DNA of 64,000 nt from NCBI GenBank assembly GCA_964202965.1, contig CAXNKG010000007.1:29566-93565 (forward strand). The letters are read 5' to 3'. Shown piece by piece: positions 1-8,478 of the stretch. The notes under the pieces were generated by a model. It searched no databases and had not been told where the DNA came from. It saw nothing but the letters and a program-made list of their open reading frames with translations. Position numbers and translations under genes: made by a program. The first letter of the stretch is position 1. Every line of letters starts with the position of its first letter. The stretch is from CAXNKG01 sp964202965. GTDB taxonomy: Bacteria > Acidobacteriota > Vicinamibacteria > Vicinamibacterales > UBA2999.

Positions 1-192
1 GGGAATCGTCTGCGTGATGTTCGTCAGGAGGACGACGGGTCGGCCGAGCCGCGGCCGCAGCACGGCGAGAACACCGGCGGGCACGCCAGCCGCCACGGCG
101 GCGCTCGTGGAGACGAGCACGAGCATGACGTGCTGCTGCAGCAGTTGCCACAGCTCGCCGCCATGCGTCGCCCAGAAGCGAAAGACTTCCAT
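1..192 (-). CDS. ABC transporter permease, osmoprotectant type (N-terminal part only)
   Basis: Only the first 64 residues are in the window; the gene runs off the left edge. The peptide begins MEVFRFWATHGGELWQLL and continues into a hydrophobic helix, then G-x-P-x-G-V-L and N-I-T-Q-T-I-P. This is the usual start of OpuCB/ProW-type permeases for glycine betaine, choline or other quaternary amines (family knowledge). The ATG shares one base with the stop of the upstream ATPase (TGATG), so the two are translationally coupled. It should form the inner-membrane channel for the adjacent ATPase. A substrate-binding protein would be expected further left. The substrate cannot be told from this fragment. 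Confidence 0.75.
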   Translation of the reverse strand, partial: MEVFRFWATHGGELWQLLQQHVMLVLVSTSAAVAAGVPAGVLAVLRPRLGRPVVLLTNITQTIP

Positions 193-938
193 CAGGCTGA
201 TGGTCCAGGCGCGACGGTGTCCATGAAGGCGCGCACCACGGGGTCGGCCGACGCCGCGATCGCCGAGGGTGTATCGCAGATGACCAGGCGGCCGTCATCC
301 ACGACGCCGATCCGCCGGCCAAGGATGATGGCTTCCGCCATGTCGTGCGTCACAACGATCACGGTTGTGGCGAGGCGGCGCTGGATGCGCATGAACTCGC
401 GCCGGATCTCCAGACGCGTGACCGGATCGAGCGCGCCGAAGGGTTCGTCCATCACCAGAATCGGGGGATCGACGGCAAGCGCGCGCGCCAGACCGACGCG
501 CTGGCGCTGGCCCCCGGACAGTTCATGGGGCCGCCGCGAGGCGTATTCGTGCGCCGGAAGGCCCACGAGGTCCAGGAGTGCTGCGGCGCGCGCGCGGGCC
601 CGATCCGCCGGCCACCGCTCGAGCCGCGGTACCACAGTGATGTTCTCCGCGACGCTCATATGCGGGAAGAGCCCGACGTCCTGGAACATGTACCCGATGC
701 GGCGGCGGAGCGTGATGCCGTCCCACTCGCGCGTGTCGCGCCCGTCGACGACGACGCTGCCGGAGGTGGGCAGCAGCAGGCGGTTGATCAGTTTGAGCAG
801 GGTGGTCTTGCCCGCGCCGCTCCGGCCGACGAGCACGAGCACCTCGGCGGCCTCGACATCCAGATCGAGGTGCCGCAGGACAGGAGGGCGCCCCGCGTAT
901 TCAAAGCCGACGTCGGCGAAGCGGACCGGCGCGGCCAT
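192..938 (-). CDS. ABC transporter ATP-binding protein, glycine betaine/osmoprotectant (OpuCA/ProV-like)
   Basis: 248 residues. Walker A is GRSGAGKTTLLK (about residues 38-49), followed by INRLL, a signature of the OpuCA/ProV group. The Q-loop region reads GYMFQDVGLFPHMSVAENI, the ABC signature is LSGGQRQRVGLARAL, Walker B is ILVMDEPFGALDP, and the switch histidine lies in VVTHDMAEA. It has no C-terminal CBS pair, which longer ProV and OpuCA proteins carry, so it is a short form. It energises uptake together with the permease that follows it by a one-base overlap. Osmoprotectant uptake is inferred from family resemblance and gene order. Confidence 0.85.
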   Translation of the reverse strand: MAAPVRFADVGFEYAGRPPVLRHLDLDVEAAEVLVLVGRSGAGKTTLLKLINRLLLPTSGSVVVDGRDTREWDGITLRRRIGYMFQDVGLFPHMSVAENITVVPRLERWPADRARARAAALLDLVGLPAHEYASRRPHELSGGQRQRVGLARALAVDPPILVMDEPFGALDPVTRLEIRREFMRIQRRLATTVIVVTHDMAEAIILGRRIGVVDDGRLVICDTPSAIAASADPVVRAFMDTVAPGPSA

Positions 939-973
939 GACGGCCGATCATACCGCTGAGCGCAGAACCCTCG

Positions 974-1846
974 TCAGTTGCGTTTCGACATCCACCGCCT
1001 GCGCTTGAACACCACCCGATCCAGCCACGAGATCGGCCAACGGGGCTGAGGCGTGAGCTTCCGGGCGGCTTCCTTGGTCGCCGGCGCGCCGTCCACGAGC
1101 AGCTGATCCGGCTGCAGATACGTCCCAAACACCAGGTCCCCGAGTGGTATCCCGTAGAACCCCGCCACGTTCTGGTTGCACCTGTAGTTCGCGTGATGCG
1201 CCTGATGGAATCCGTACATCCGGCGCCACATTGGTCCCAGGACGGGGCTCGCAATCCTCCGGCTCCACCACGGATCGTACGGGAGGTGGTGCATCACGTG
1301 AATCGTCTCGTACAGGAAATGGGCGATCGTAATGGCCGCGTAGCCGCCGATGAGAATCGGAACCGTCGGAAACGAGAAGGCCATCGGCACGAAGAACGGC
1401 GTGAAGCTCGCCCAGAACGGCAGCAGCGCCCACGGCGGAAACGTGGCCTGATCGTCATGCTCGACGTCGGTGATCGGATACGCGCTGCGCACGGTGCTGC
1501 CGGTCGAATCGAACCCGATCGACGTCAGCTTGTGATGGGCAAGATGGCTTGTGCAGAGCGTTCGGAGAAACCGCACCGTCTCGATGTGCAGGAGATAGCG
1601 ATGGAAGAAATATTCTCCGAAGCAGAGGACCACACCGGTGGCGAGGCCCGTGAGCACGATCGCCCCCCCACCGGCTGACAGCTGCTGCTCCCACGTCCAG
1701 GGGAAGAAGTACCAGATCACCCCGTAGAGCCCCGCCAGTTGGGCACCGAGGAACACCGCAAAGAACAGCGGTGCCGCCCGATTGGTGCTCCGGCTTTCAT
1801 ACGACAGAAAATTCAGCGTGACAGATCCTGACCCGGTTGCGGACAC
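974..1846 (-). CDS. Membrane fatty acid hydroxylase / sterol desaturase family protein
   Basis: 290 residues with several hydrophobic helices. The histidine clusters of the membrane di-iron hydroxylase superfamily are present: HRYLLH, HLAHH, HVMHH and HQAHH. The order and spacing (about residues 82-90, 102-106, 181-185 and 212-216) fit fatty acid hydroxylases and carotenoid or sterol hydroxylases. It should act in the cytoplasmic membrane and use O2 on a lipid or terpenoid; the substrate is not known. It lies 35 bases upstream of the ABC ATPase on the same strand, so the two may be co-transcribed, but no functional link is evident. The C-terminus is basic (KRRRWMSKRN). Confidence 0.82.
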   Translation of the reverse strand: MSATGSGSVTLNFLSYESRSTNRAAPLFFAVFLGAQLAGLYGVIWYFFPWTWEQQLSAGGGAIVLTGLATGVVLCFGEYFFHRYLLHIETVRFLRTLCTSHLAHHKLTSIGFDSTGSTVRSAYPITDVEHDDQATFPPWALLPFWASFTPFFVPMAFSFPTVPILIGGYAAITIAHFLYETIHVMHHLPYDPWWSRRIASPVLGPMWRRMYGFHQAHHANYRCNQNVAGFYGIPLGDLVFGTYLQPDQLLVDGAPATKEAARKLTPQPRWPISWLDRVVFKRRRWMSKRN

Positions 1847-1880
1847 AGCGCCTCTAGGATGACAGCAAAACTGATGGGGC

Positions 1881-1921
1881 GCGAAGCGCCATGCTCGCCC
1901 TCGACGGGCATGGCGCTTCGC
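1881..1921 (-). terminator. Intrinsic terminator hairpin after the 1938-2723 gene
   Basis: A perfect 14-bp inverted repeat (1881-1894 and 1908-1921) leaves a 13-base loop. Read on the minus strand it follows the stop codon at 1938, and a short TTTT tract comes about 15 bases after the stem. The T tract is weak and displaced, so termination is likely but not certain. Confidence 0.5.
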
Positions 1922-1937
1922 AGGTTATCTGAGGGAA

Positions 1938-2723
1938 TTACCGGGGCGCCGCCGGCGCAGCGGGAGCGGCCGCAGGCGCGTTCGCGCCCGGCTGCTGCAG
2001 TACGACCCCGCCCGGTCCGATCAACGCGCCGCCCGCACGGTACGGCGGCGGCTCGTGCTGCCGCAGCCCGTGGATCGAGTTCGCATAGTAGTCGGTGTAG
2101 CGCATGCCCTGGCCCTTCGCGTCAACGAACCCGACCGAGTTATTGAAGATGCCCGGTTCGGGAGCGCCCTTCGGCGCCGTGCCCTCATAGACATACAGCC
2201 GGTTCTCGTGCATCGTGATGTAGGCAAACGTCCGCGATTCGTCTGCGTTCGACAGCTGCACCATGTAGCCTTCGACGACGTCCTGGAACTGCAGCGTCGC
2301 GTCGGTGAGTTTCACGCCGGGCCTCTGGAGCATCTTCTGCAGCGCGAACAGCTGCGCGCCGCGCACGTCCATCCTCCAGTACCCGAGCCCGAGCACTCCG
2401 CCCTGGCGGCCGTCCTGCGTTCCGATGCAGGTTTCCGCGCCGGGGGGGCAGGCCTTCGAGCGTGCCTCGCCCATCGTGGCCATACCGCGGTAGTCGACGA
2501 CGGTCACGGTATAACGCTCCTGGCCGCGAGATGCACGATAGATGCGCGCGGGCAGCCTGTAGCGGTACTGTGATTCCCAGGTCGCATTCTCGACCGTCGG
2601 CTTCCCCGGGAAGTTCACCTTGAATCCGTCTTCAACGAAGATGTGCTCGTCCCATTCCTGCGCGACGGCAGGTGCGGCGAGGGCAAGCATGAGAGCGGCG
2701 GCAATACATGACATCAGGCGCAT
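1938..2723 (-). CDS. Secreted protein of unknown function, EW-x-E family (copy 1)
   Basis: 261 residues when started at the ATG that has an AAGGGG ribosome site just upstream. It has a clear signal peptide (MRLMSCIAAALMLALA, cleavage near A-Q-E-W). I do not recognise the fold. Two homologues lie at 3785-4498 and 4516-5232. All three share EW near the mature N-terminus, F-x-V/I-x-FPGxP, LPAR/SR-x-Y, R-x-RY-x-VTVVDY, a Cys-containing stretch, W-x-x-DVRGA, and YxxGTxPxGxPEPG followed by a Y-A-N segment. This copy differs in having an insert (about residues 108-118) and a Pro/Ala-rich tail. The AATATA box on the minus strand near 2744-2749 may be its -10. Periplasmic or outer-envelope location is inferred. 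Confidence 0.7.
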   Translation of the reverse strand: MRLMSCIAAALMLALAAPAVAQEWDEHIFVEDGFKVNFPGKPTVENATWESQYRYRLPARIYRASRGQERYTVTVVDYRGMATMGEARSKACPPGAETCIGTQDGRQGGVLGLGYWRMDVRGAQLFALQKMLQRPGVKLTDATLQFQDVVEGYMVQLSNADESRTFAYITMHENRLYVYEGTAPKGAPEPGIFNNSVGFVDAKGQGMRYTDYYANSIHGLRQHEPPPYRAGGALIGPGGVVLQQPGANAPAAAPAAPAAPR

Positions 2724-2859
2724 GATGATCCCCTTGGAGTGAGAATATAGCACCTATACTCCACCGCGCAGGGGGTTCTGCAGGGCGCCCGCACTCCTGT
2801 CGGTTCCGGGCGTGCCCCGTCCGGTAACTTGTTGACTCCGTAGCGTCAGAGAGCCCCCA

Positions 2860-3681
2860 GTGCATATCTTCCATCCGACCGATTTCTCTCCGGCGAGCGA
2901 CGTGGCGTTCGTTCACGCGCTCAAGCTTGCCCTTGCAAGCCAGGGTGCGCTCACCGTCTTTCATTTCGCTGGGGGAGACGAGGCGGACGACGAGCACGAC
3001 TTTCCTCAGGTCAGGCAGACGCTGACGCAGTGGGGCGTGCTCCCGCCGGGCAGTCCGCGGGAGGCCGTTCTGGAGTCGCTGGGACTGCGCGTGAGAAAAG
3101 TGCAGGTCGGCGGCGACGATCCTGCCGACGCGATGGTCGCCTACCTCGAGAGGCATCCGGCCGATCTGATCGCCCTGGCCACGCACCAGCGGAGCGGAGC
3201 CGCCCGCTGGCTCTCACGTGAAGTCGCGGTGCCGCTCGTCCGGCGGGCGGCGATCCCCGCGCTGTTCGTGCCCCCGGTCACGTCGGGATTTGTCGATCCC
3301 GCAACCGGCGCGGGGCGGCTCCGCCGCATCCTGATGCCGATCGACCGTCATCCGCATCCGCGCGCCACGATCGCCATGGTGCCGGCGCTCGCGGCCGTGA
3401 TCCAGCCGGAGCCCGTGGCGGTGGAACTGCTGCACGTCGGCACGGCCGAGACGGCGCCCCGCTTCGAGATTCCCGAAGGCACGACCTGTTCCTGGACGAC
3501 CCGTGTCGTCGCCGGAGACGCCGTGGATGCGATTCTGCAGGCCGAGCAGGCGTGGGCGCCGGATCTGATCGTGGTGACGACTGAAGGGCGACAGGGGTTT
3601 CTTGACGCGCTCCGCGGGAGCACGACGGAACAGATCGTCCGGGGCGCGCGTGCGCCGGTGCTGGCCGTCGCCGAGCGCTAG
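2860..3681 (+). CDS. Universal stress protein, two-domain
   Basis: 273 residues from a GTG start; the first residues (MHIFHPTDFS) are the typical first strand and loop of UspA proteins. Two Usp domains are fused: residues 1-137, ending in VRRAAIPALFVPP, and about 150-270, beginning RRILMPIDRHP and ending IVRGARAPVLAVAE. The second domain ends in a G-S-T-T-E-Q-I-V-R region, which resembles the nucleotide-binding G-x9-G-S/T motif. Role: stress tolerance, possibly ATP binding, in the cytoplasm. It sits between two copies of the secreted EW-x-E family, one on each strand. No operon partner is evident. Confidence 0.85.
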   Translation: MHIFHPTDFSPASDVAFVHALKLALASQGALTVFHFAGGDEADDEHDFPQVRQTLTQWGVLPPGSPREAVLESLGLRVRKVQVGGDDPADAMVAYLERHPADLIALATHQRSGAARWLSREVAVPLVRRAAIPALFVPPVTSGFVDPATGAGRLRRILMPIDRHPHPRATIAMVPALAAVIQPEPVAVELLHVGTAETAPRFEIPEGTTCSWTTRVVAGDAVDAILQAEQAWAPDLIVVTTEGRQGFLDALRGSTTEQIVRGARAPVLAVAER

Positions 3682-3784
3682 CGCGGCACCTCACATGGAC
3701 CCCTGCTGCAGCGGTCAACCCTGGTCGCGGTGGCACCAGAGGGGTCAAGCGTGTAATATCGCCCCTTCAGTCAGGAGGCCTCCC

Positions 3785-4498
3785 ATGCGCGCGCGTGCGC
3801 TGCTCGCTGCCCTCATCCTGCTTTACGCCCTGCCCGCCGCGGCGCAGGAATGGACCGAATTCAAGAGCATGCAGGACAGGTTCAGCGTCCTGTTTCCCGG
3901 CCAGCCCCGCGTCGTCGACGCACCCTGGACCTCGGAAATGGGCTTCGTCCTCCCGTCCCGCGTCTACAGCGTCGAGCGGGGCCGCGAACGGTATTCCGTG
4001 ACCGTCGTCGACTACCGGGAGATCGAACAGCTGGGCATCGCGCACCTCAAGACGTGTGCGCCTGGGGCGACGAGCTGCTTCGGCAGCGACCTGTCGGGGC
4101 CGGGCTACTGGAAGCACGACGTGCGCGGCGCGTTGATCTACGGGAGTCGCAAGTTTCTCCAGGGGAACGCCCGGCTGACCGAGTACCTCTGGAACCACCA
4201 GAACCTCGTGGAGGGGCACGAGCTGCATCTCACCAATGCCGATCGGTCCCGGACGAACGTCTTCGTCGGCATGCACGAGATGCGGCTCTACATCGCCGAA
4301 GGCACCGTGCCGGACGGGTATCCGGAGCCGGGGCTCTTTCAGGCCTCGCTTGGCTGGCTCGACGAGAACGGCAACGGGATTCGATATCAGACGATCTACG
4401 CCAACCAGTTTCACGGCCTGAAACTGCTCCCGCCTCCCGGCCGCGCCGGTGGCGGGCGCGGGGGCGGTGGCGGCGGCGGGCGTGGCGGGGCGCAATAA
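3785..4498 (+). CDS. Secreted protein of unknown function, EW-x-E family (copy 2)
   Basis: 237 residues. The ATG at 3785 is chosen because of the AGGAGG box about seven bases before it and the signal peptide that follows (MRARALLAALILLYALPAAA, then QEWTEF). An extended -10-like box (TGTGTAATAT) lies at 3752-3759. The mature part keeps the family motifs FPGQPRVVDAPW, LPSRVYSVERGRERYSVTVV and PDGYPEPGLF. It ends in a glycine-rich, arginine-spaced tail that is probably disordered. The next copy begins 17 bases downstream on the same strand, so the pair is likely co-transcribed. Function unknown. Confidence 0.7.
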   Translation: MRARALLAALILLYALPAAAQEWTEFKSMQDRFSVLFPGQPRVVDAPWTSEMGFVLPSRVYSVERGRERYSVTVVDYREIEQLGIAHLKTCAPGATSCFGSDLSGPGYWKHDVRGALIYGSRKFLQGNARLTEYLWNHQNLVEGHELHLTNADRSRTNVFVGMHEMRLYIAEGTVPDGYPEPGLFQASLGWLDENGNGIRYQTIYANQFHGLKLLPPPGRAGGGRGGGGGGGRGGAQ

Positions 4499-4515
4499 GC
4501 GATAGAGGGGGATTC

Positions 4516-5232
4516 ATGAACGTCAGCGTCGTCATCGCGTTGCTCACGGCGGGCCTCTTCATCTCCATGCCTGCGTCGGCACAGGAGTGGACCGAGTACC
4601 AGAACATTCCGGACGGCTTCAAGATCAACTTTCCGGGGCAGCCGAGAATCGCCGAATCCAAGTGGACGACCGAGTTCGGCTACGTGCTGCCCGCGCGCAT
4701 CTACAGCGCCAATCGCGGCAAGGAGCGCTACACCGTGACTGTCGTTGACTACGCGCCGATCCAGGCCTTGGGTGAAGCGAAGATCAAGACGTGCCCCGCC
4801 GGCGCCGAGCCGTGCAGTGGCAGCGAGCTGTCAGGACCGAGCTACTGGAAGCATGACGTCCGCGGCGCGATCATCTACGCGACCTCGAAGTTGCTCGAGC
4901 GGAACGCGAAGGTCACGCGGTTTCACTGGAGCCACATGGATCTGGTGGAAGGCCACCAGCTGCAGCTGACCGATGCGGACAACTCGCGGACGTTTGTCTT
5001 CATTGCCATGCACCAGATGAAGCTGTACATCACCGAAGGCACGGTGCCTCCCGGAGCTCCGGAGCCCGGACTCTTCCAGCAGTCGGTGGGATGGGTCGAC
5101 ACGGACGGCAACGGCATTCGCTATCAGACGATCTACGCGAATCAGTACAACGGACTGGGTGACCAGCCGGGTCTCAGAGGCCGTGGCGGCCGCGGTCGCG
5201 GTGCGGGAGCCGGCGCCGGCAACCCTCAATAG
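4516..5232 (+). CDS. Secreted protein of unknown function, EW-x-E family (copy 3)
   Basis: 238 residues from the ATG at 4516, preceded by GAGGGG. The signal peptide is MNVSVVIALLTAGLFISMPA with cleavage before QEWTEY. It is the closest relative of copy 2, including a W-K-H-D-V-R-G-A segment and a Gly/Arg-rich tail, so the pair arose by tandem duplication. Two conserved cysteines (in KTCPAGAEPC) could form a disulfide in the periplasm. It precedes the metallo-beta-lactamase lipoprotein by 23 bases and may share its transcript. No catalytic motif is apparent. Confidence 0.7.
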   Translation: MNVSVVIALLTAGLFISMPASAQEWTEYQNIPDGFKINFPGQPRIAESKWTTEFGYVLPARIYSANRGKERYTVTVVDYAPIQALGEAKIKTCPAGAEPCSGSELSGPSYWKHDVRGAIIYATSKLLERNAKVTRFHWSHMDLVEGHQLQLTDADNSRTFVFIAMHQMKLYITEGTVPPGAPEPGLFQQSVGWVDTDGNGIRYQTIYANQYNGLGDQPGLRGRGGRGRGAGAGAGNPQ

Positions 5233-5255
5233 TGTTCACGGACAAGGAGCGCGTC

Positions 5256-6710
5256 ATGCGTAATGTCTCATCGTTCGTCGCGGGTATCGTCCTGCTCGTC
5301 GTCGCGTCAGGGTGTTCGCGCGCCACGGGAGCGGCGGCCGCAGCCGACGCCATGGGTGCGGGCGAGTTGAATTCCATTCAGTACTCCGGAACGGGGACCA
5401 ATAACGCGTTCGGGCAGGCGTACGAGCCCGGGAAGCAGTGGCCCCGCTTCGAGGTGAAGAGCTACTCGGCGGCCGTGGACTACCAGGCGCCCGCCATGCG
5501 CCTCGAGATGCTTCGGGCGCAGGGTGAGAATCCGCCGCGGGGCGGCGGCGCACAGCCGTTTGCCGTCGACGTGCGCACGATCCAGGTCGTCAATGGCACG
5601 CACGCGTGGACCGAGGGCGGGGCGCAGCCCGCCCCGAATCCGGTTGCGGTCGCCGACCGGCGGCGTCAGGTCGTGGTGACCCCGCACGGCGCCGTCAAAG
5701 CCGCGCTGGCCAACAACGCGACCGTTGCCGGCAACGTGCTCACGTTCCGGGCCGAGGACCGCGATTTCACAGTCACGCTGAACGACGCGAACCTCGTCGA
5801 GCGCGTTGAATACCTGACGACGAACTCCGTCGTCGGCGACGTGCCGGTGGTGGTGACCTACTCCGACTATGCCGAGTTCGGCGGCATCCAGTTCCCGCGG
5901 CGCATCGTCGAGACCCAGGACGGCTTCGAGACGCTGAATCTGACGATCAACGACGTTCAGCCGAACGCCGCCGTGTCGCTGCCCGTTCCGCCGAATGTCG
6001 CAAGCGCACCCGCGCCGCCTTCGGCGCCGATGGCGACCATCGAGAAAGTGTCTGAGGGGCTGTGGTCGGTCAACGCGGCCAACACGCGCAGCCTGGCCGT
6101 GGAGTTTGCGGACCACATCGTGGTGCTCGAGGGTCCCACGAGCGACGCGCGCTCCGTGGCGGCCAACGACATCATCCGGAAGACCGTCCCGACCAAGCCG
6201 ATCCGCTACGTCGTCAACACGCACGCGCACTACGACCACGCCGGCGGCCTGCGCCAGTACGTCGCGGAAGGCATCACGGTCATCACGCACGAGAGCAACC
6301 TTGCGTTCTTCAATCAGGCGTGGGCGCGGCCGCGGACGATCGAGCCGGACGCGCTGTCGAAGGCGCCGCGGGCGCCGATGATTGAGACCGTCGGCGACAA
6401 GCGGGTGCTGTCGGACGCGACGCACACCGTGGAGCTCTACTTCCTCGCGAACCACGGGCATCACACCGGCCAGCTGATCGCGTACCTGCCGAAGGAGCGG
6501 ATCCTGCTGTACGGAGACGGCTACAACCCGCCGGCCGGCGACGAGATTCGCACGCCGGAGCGTGGGCCGGAGTTCGCGATCCAGCTGGTCGAGGCGGTCG
6601 ACCGGCTGAAGCTCATGCCCCAGCGCATTGCGCCGGTGCACGGGCGCGTCGTGCCGTACGAGAACATCAAGATCGCCTTCAACATCGGCCGGCCGCCAGC
6701 GACCGAGTAG
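5256..6710 (+). CDS. MBL-fold metallo-hydrolase lipoprotein
   Basis: 484 residues from the ATG at 5256, which has AAGGAGC upstream. A lipoprotein signal peptide ends in the lipobox V-A-S-G-C (Cys about residue 20). The first 260 residues form a domain I do not recognise; the C-terminal 220 residues are a metallo-beta-lactamase domain with THAHYDHAGG (His323, His325, Asp327, His328), NHGHHTGQ and a late PVHGR. These supply the usual zinc ligands. Members of this architecture in environmental bacteria are annotated only as MBL-fold hydrolases, and the substrate is unknown. The stop codon shares a base with the next start (TAGTG), so it is translationally coupled to the cyclase-family enzyme. 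Confidence 0.82.
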   Translation: MRNVSSFVAGIVLLVVASGCSRATGAAAAADAMGAGELNSIQYSGTGTNNAFGQAYEPGKQWPRFEVKSYSAAVDYQAPAMRLEMLRAQGENPPRGGGAQPFAVDVRTIQVVNGTHAWTEGGAQPAPNPVAVADRRRQVVVTPHGAVKAALANNATVAGNVLTFRAEDRDFTVTLNDANLVERVEYLTTNSVVGDVPVVVTYSDYAEFGGIQFPRRIVETQDGFETLNLTINDVQPNAAVSLPVPPNVASAPAPPSAPMATIEKVSEGLWSVNAANTRSLAVEFADHIVVLEGPTSDARSVAANDIIRKTVPTKPIRYVVNTHAHYDHAGGLRQYVAEGITVITHESNLAFFNQAWARPRTIEPDALSKAPRAPMIETVGDKRVLSDATHTVELYFLANHGHHTGQLIAYLPKERILLYGDGYNPPAGDEIRTPERGPEFAIQLVEAVDRLKLMPQRIAPVHGRVVPYENIKIAFNIGRPPATE

Positions 6711-7678
6711 TGCGGCACCGGCTGATCGCGCTCGCTCTGGCAACCGCCTGGACCGCATCGGTGTGCGGCCAGGCGGCCCCCGCTCCACCGCCGCGCAACA
6801 TCCAGGAGTTCGACAGGATGTTCACGGAGCTGAAGAACTGGGGGCGGTGGGGCACGGACGACCAGCTCGGCACGATCAACCTCGTCACGCCGGCGAAGAC
6901 GCGCGAGGCGGCGGCGCTCGTGAAGGCCGGCGTGTCCGTCTCTCTGTCGCACAATCCCATCGCTGACGCTGTTCCCGACAGCCCGTCTCCGTCGTACGCG
7001 CTCGAGATGGCCGGCACGATGAGCGATGTGCAGCATTTCAACTATCACGGCTATGTCACGAGTCATATCGATTCGCTGTGCCATTTCGACTGGCGGGGGA
7101 GCCTCTACAACGGCGTGTCGACGGAGGCGAACAACACCAGCACCGGGTGCAAGACGCTTGGTATCGAGGCGCTGAAGAACGGCATCATCACCCGCGGTGT
7201 GCTCATCGACATTCCGCGGCTGCGCGGCGTGCCCTTTCTCGAGCCGGGCGACGCGGTGTTCACGCAGGACATCGAGGCGTGGGAGAAGAAGGCAGGGGTG
7301 AAGGTCGGGCCGGGGGACGCGATCATCCTGTACACCGGACGCTGGGCGCGTCGCGCGAAGGTCGGGCCGTGGCCGTTGCCGGGGCCGGTCGCCGGCTTTC
7401 ACGTGTCGGTGGGACGGTTTCTGAAGGCGCGCGACGTCGCCGTGGTCGGGAGTGATGCCGCGATGGATGTGACACCGGCGCGGTTCGACGGGCTCTTCGA
7501 GCCGCTGCACCACTTCGTCATGGCCGGCCTCGGCGCACCGATTCTCGACGCGCTCGATCTGGAAGAGGTCGCCGCGACTGCGGCGAAGCTGAATCGCTGG
7601 GACTTCATGCTGACCGTCGCGCCGATTCCGGCGGCAGGCGCCACAGGTGGTCCCATCAACGTCCTGGCCACTTTCTGA
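6710..7678 (+). CDS. Exported cyclase family protein (kynurenine formamidase-like)
   Basis: 322 residues from a GTG that overlaps the preceding stop by one base. The N-terminus (MRHRLIALALATAWTASVCG) looks like a signal peptide. The body matches the putative cyclase family PF04199: TSHIDSLCHFDW holds the metal-binding His-x-Asp-x-x-x-His pattern (usually HGTHxDxPxH), GVLIDIPRLRG and PGDAIILYTG follow, and a late H-H-F lies near the C-terminus. Family members hydrolyse formylkynurenine or related amides and lactones. The exported location makes classical tryptophan catabolism unlikely. It may act with the lipoprotein hydrolase upstream and the VOC protein downstream. Confidence 0.8.
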   Translation: MRHRLIALALATAWTASVCGQAAPAPPPRNIQEFDRMFTELKNWGRWGTDDQLGTINLVTPAKTREAAALVKAGVSVSLSHNPIADAVPDSPSPSYALEMAGTMSDVQHFNYHGYVTSHIDSLCHFDWRGSLYNGVSTEANNTSTGCKTLGIEALKNGIITRGVLIDIPRLRGVPFLEPGDAVFTQDIEAWEKKAGVKVGPGDAIILYTGRWARRAKVGPWPLPGPVAGFHVSVGRFLKARDVAVVGSDAAMDVTPARFDGLFEPLHHFVMAGLGAPILDALDLEEVAATAAKLNRWDFMLTVAPIPAAGATGGPINVLATF

Positions 7679-7689
7679 AGGAGACTTCG

Positions 7690-8478
7690 ATGCGATTACG
7701 TCTGACGTCCGTTGTGCTTGCCACGCTGATGCTGAGCGCGCCGTCCGCTCTTGCGCAGCTCCCCGCGCCGGGCGATGCCGGCGTGGCGATGGGCCACATG
7801 CACCTCACCGCCAAGGACGTCGAGGGGACGCGCAAGCTGTTCACCGCCATCGGCGGTACGCCGGTCGCCAACGGCACGCTGCAGATGATTCAGTTTCCGG
7901 GCGTGATGGTGCTGGTGCGGCAGGCCGACGTCACCGGGGGCAGCGTCGGGTCGGCCGTCAACCACTTCGGCTTCAACGTCAAAGACATCAAGAGCTCGAT
8001 TGCCGCGTGGCGCGCGGCGGGCATGACCGTCGAGACGACCGCTCGTGCGGACCAGGCGTGGCTGATGACGCCCGACGGCGCGCGCGTCGAGATTCTCGAA
8101 GACGCGTCGATCGCACAGCCGATCCGCATGCACCACATTCATTTCAACGTGGTGGCGGTGCCGGAGATGCAGGCGTGGTACGCACAGCACTTTGGGGCGA
8201 AGCCGGGGATGCGTGGGAACAACCAGGCGGGCGATCTGCCAGGCGTGAACCTCACATTCGGCAAGGTCGATGCGGTCAACGCCGGCACGCGCGGCCGCGC
8301 GATCGATCACATCGGCTTCGAGATCCGCAACCTCCCGCAGTTCGTCGAGAAGCTCGCCGCCGACGGCGTCACGATCGACGCGCCCATCCGGAAGGCCGGC
8401 AACGGGAAAACGTCGATCGCCTTCCTGACCGACCCGTGGGGCACCTATATCGAGCTGACCGAAGGGCTGGCGCCCTAG
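7690..8478 (+). CDS. Exported VOC (glyoxalase/bleomycin-resistance) family protein
   Basis: 262 residues. GGAGA lies eight bases before the ATG and an export signal follows (MRLRLTSVVLATLMLSAPSALA). Two VOC modules are visible: one from MGHMHLTAKD to about residue 140, and one from MHHIHFNVVA to the C-terminus, with metal-ligand-like His and Glu residues in each (H in MGHMH and HHIHF; E in VEILE and YIELTEG). Possible roles are isomerase, epimerase or dioxygenase on a small molecule. It lies 11 bases after the cyclase gene and is probably in the same operon. It ends tail-to-tail with the cupin gene and shares CTAG with it. Confidence 0.8.
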   Translation: MRLRLTSVVLATLMLSAPSALAQLPAPGDAGVAMGHMHLTAKDVEGTRKLFTAIGGTPVANGTLQMIQFPGVMVLVRQADVTGGSVGSAVNHFGFNVKDIKSSIAAWRAAGMTVETTARADQAWLMTPDGARVEILEDASIAQPIRMHHIHFNVVAVPEMQAWYAQHFGAKPGMRGNNQAGDLPGVNLTFGKVDAVNAGTRGRAIDHIGFEIRNLPQFVEKLAADGVTIDAPIRKAGNGKTSIAFLTDPWGTYIELTEGLAP

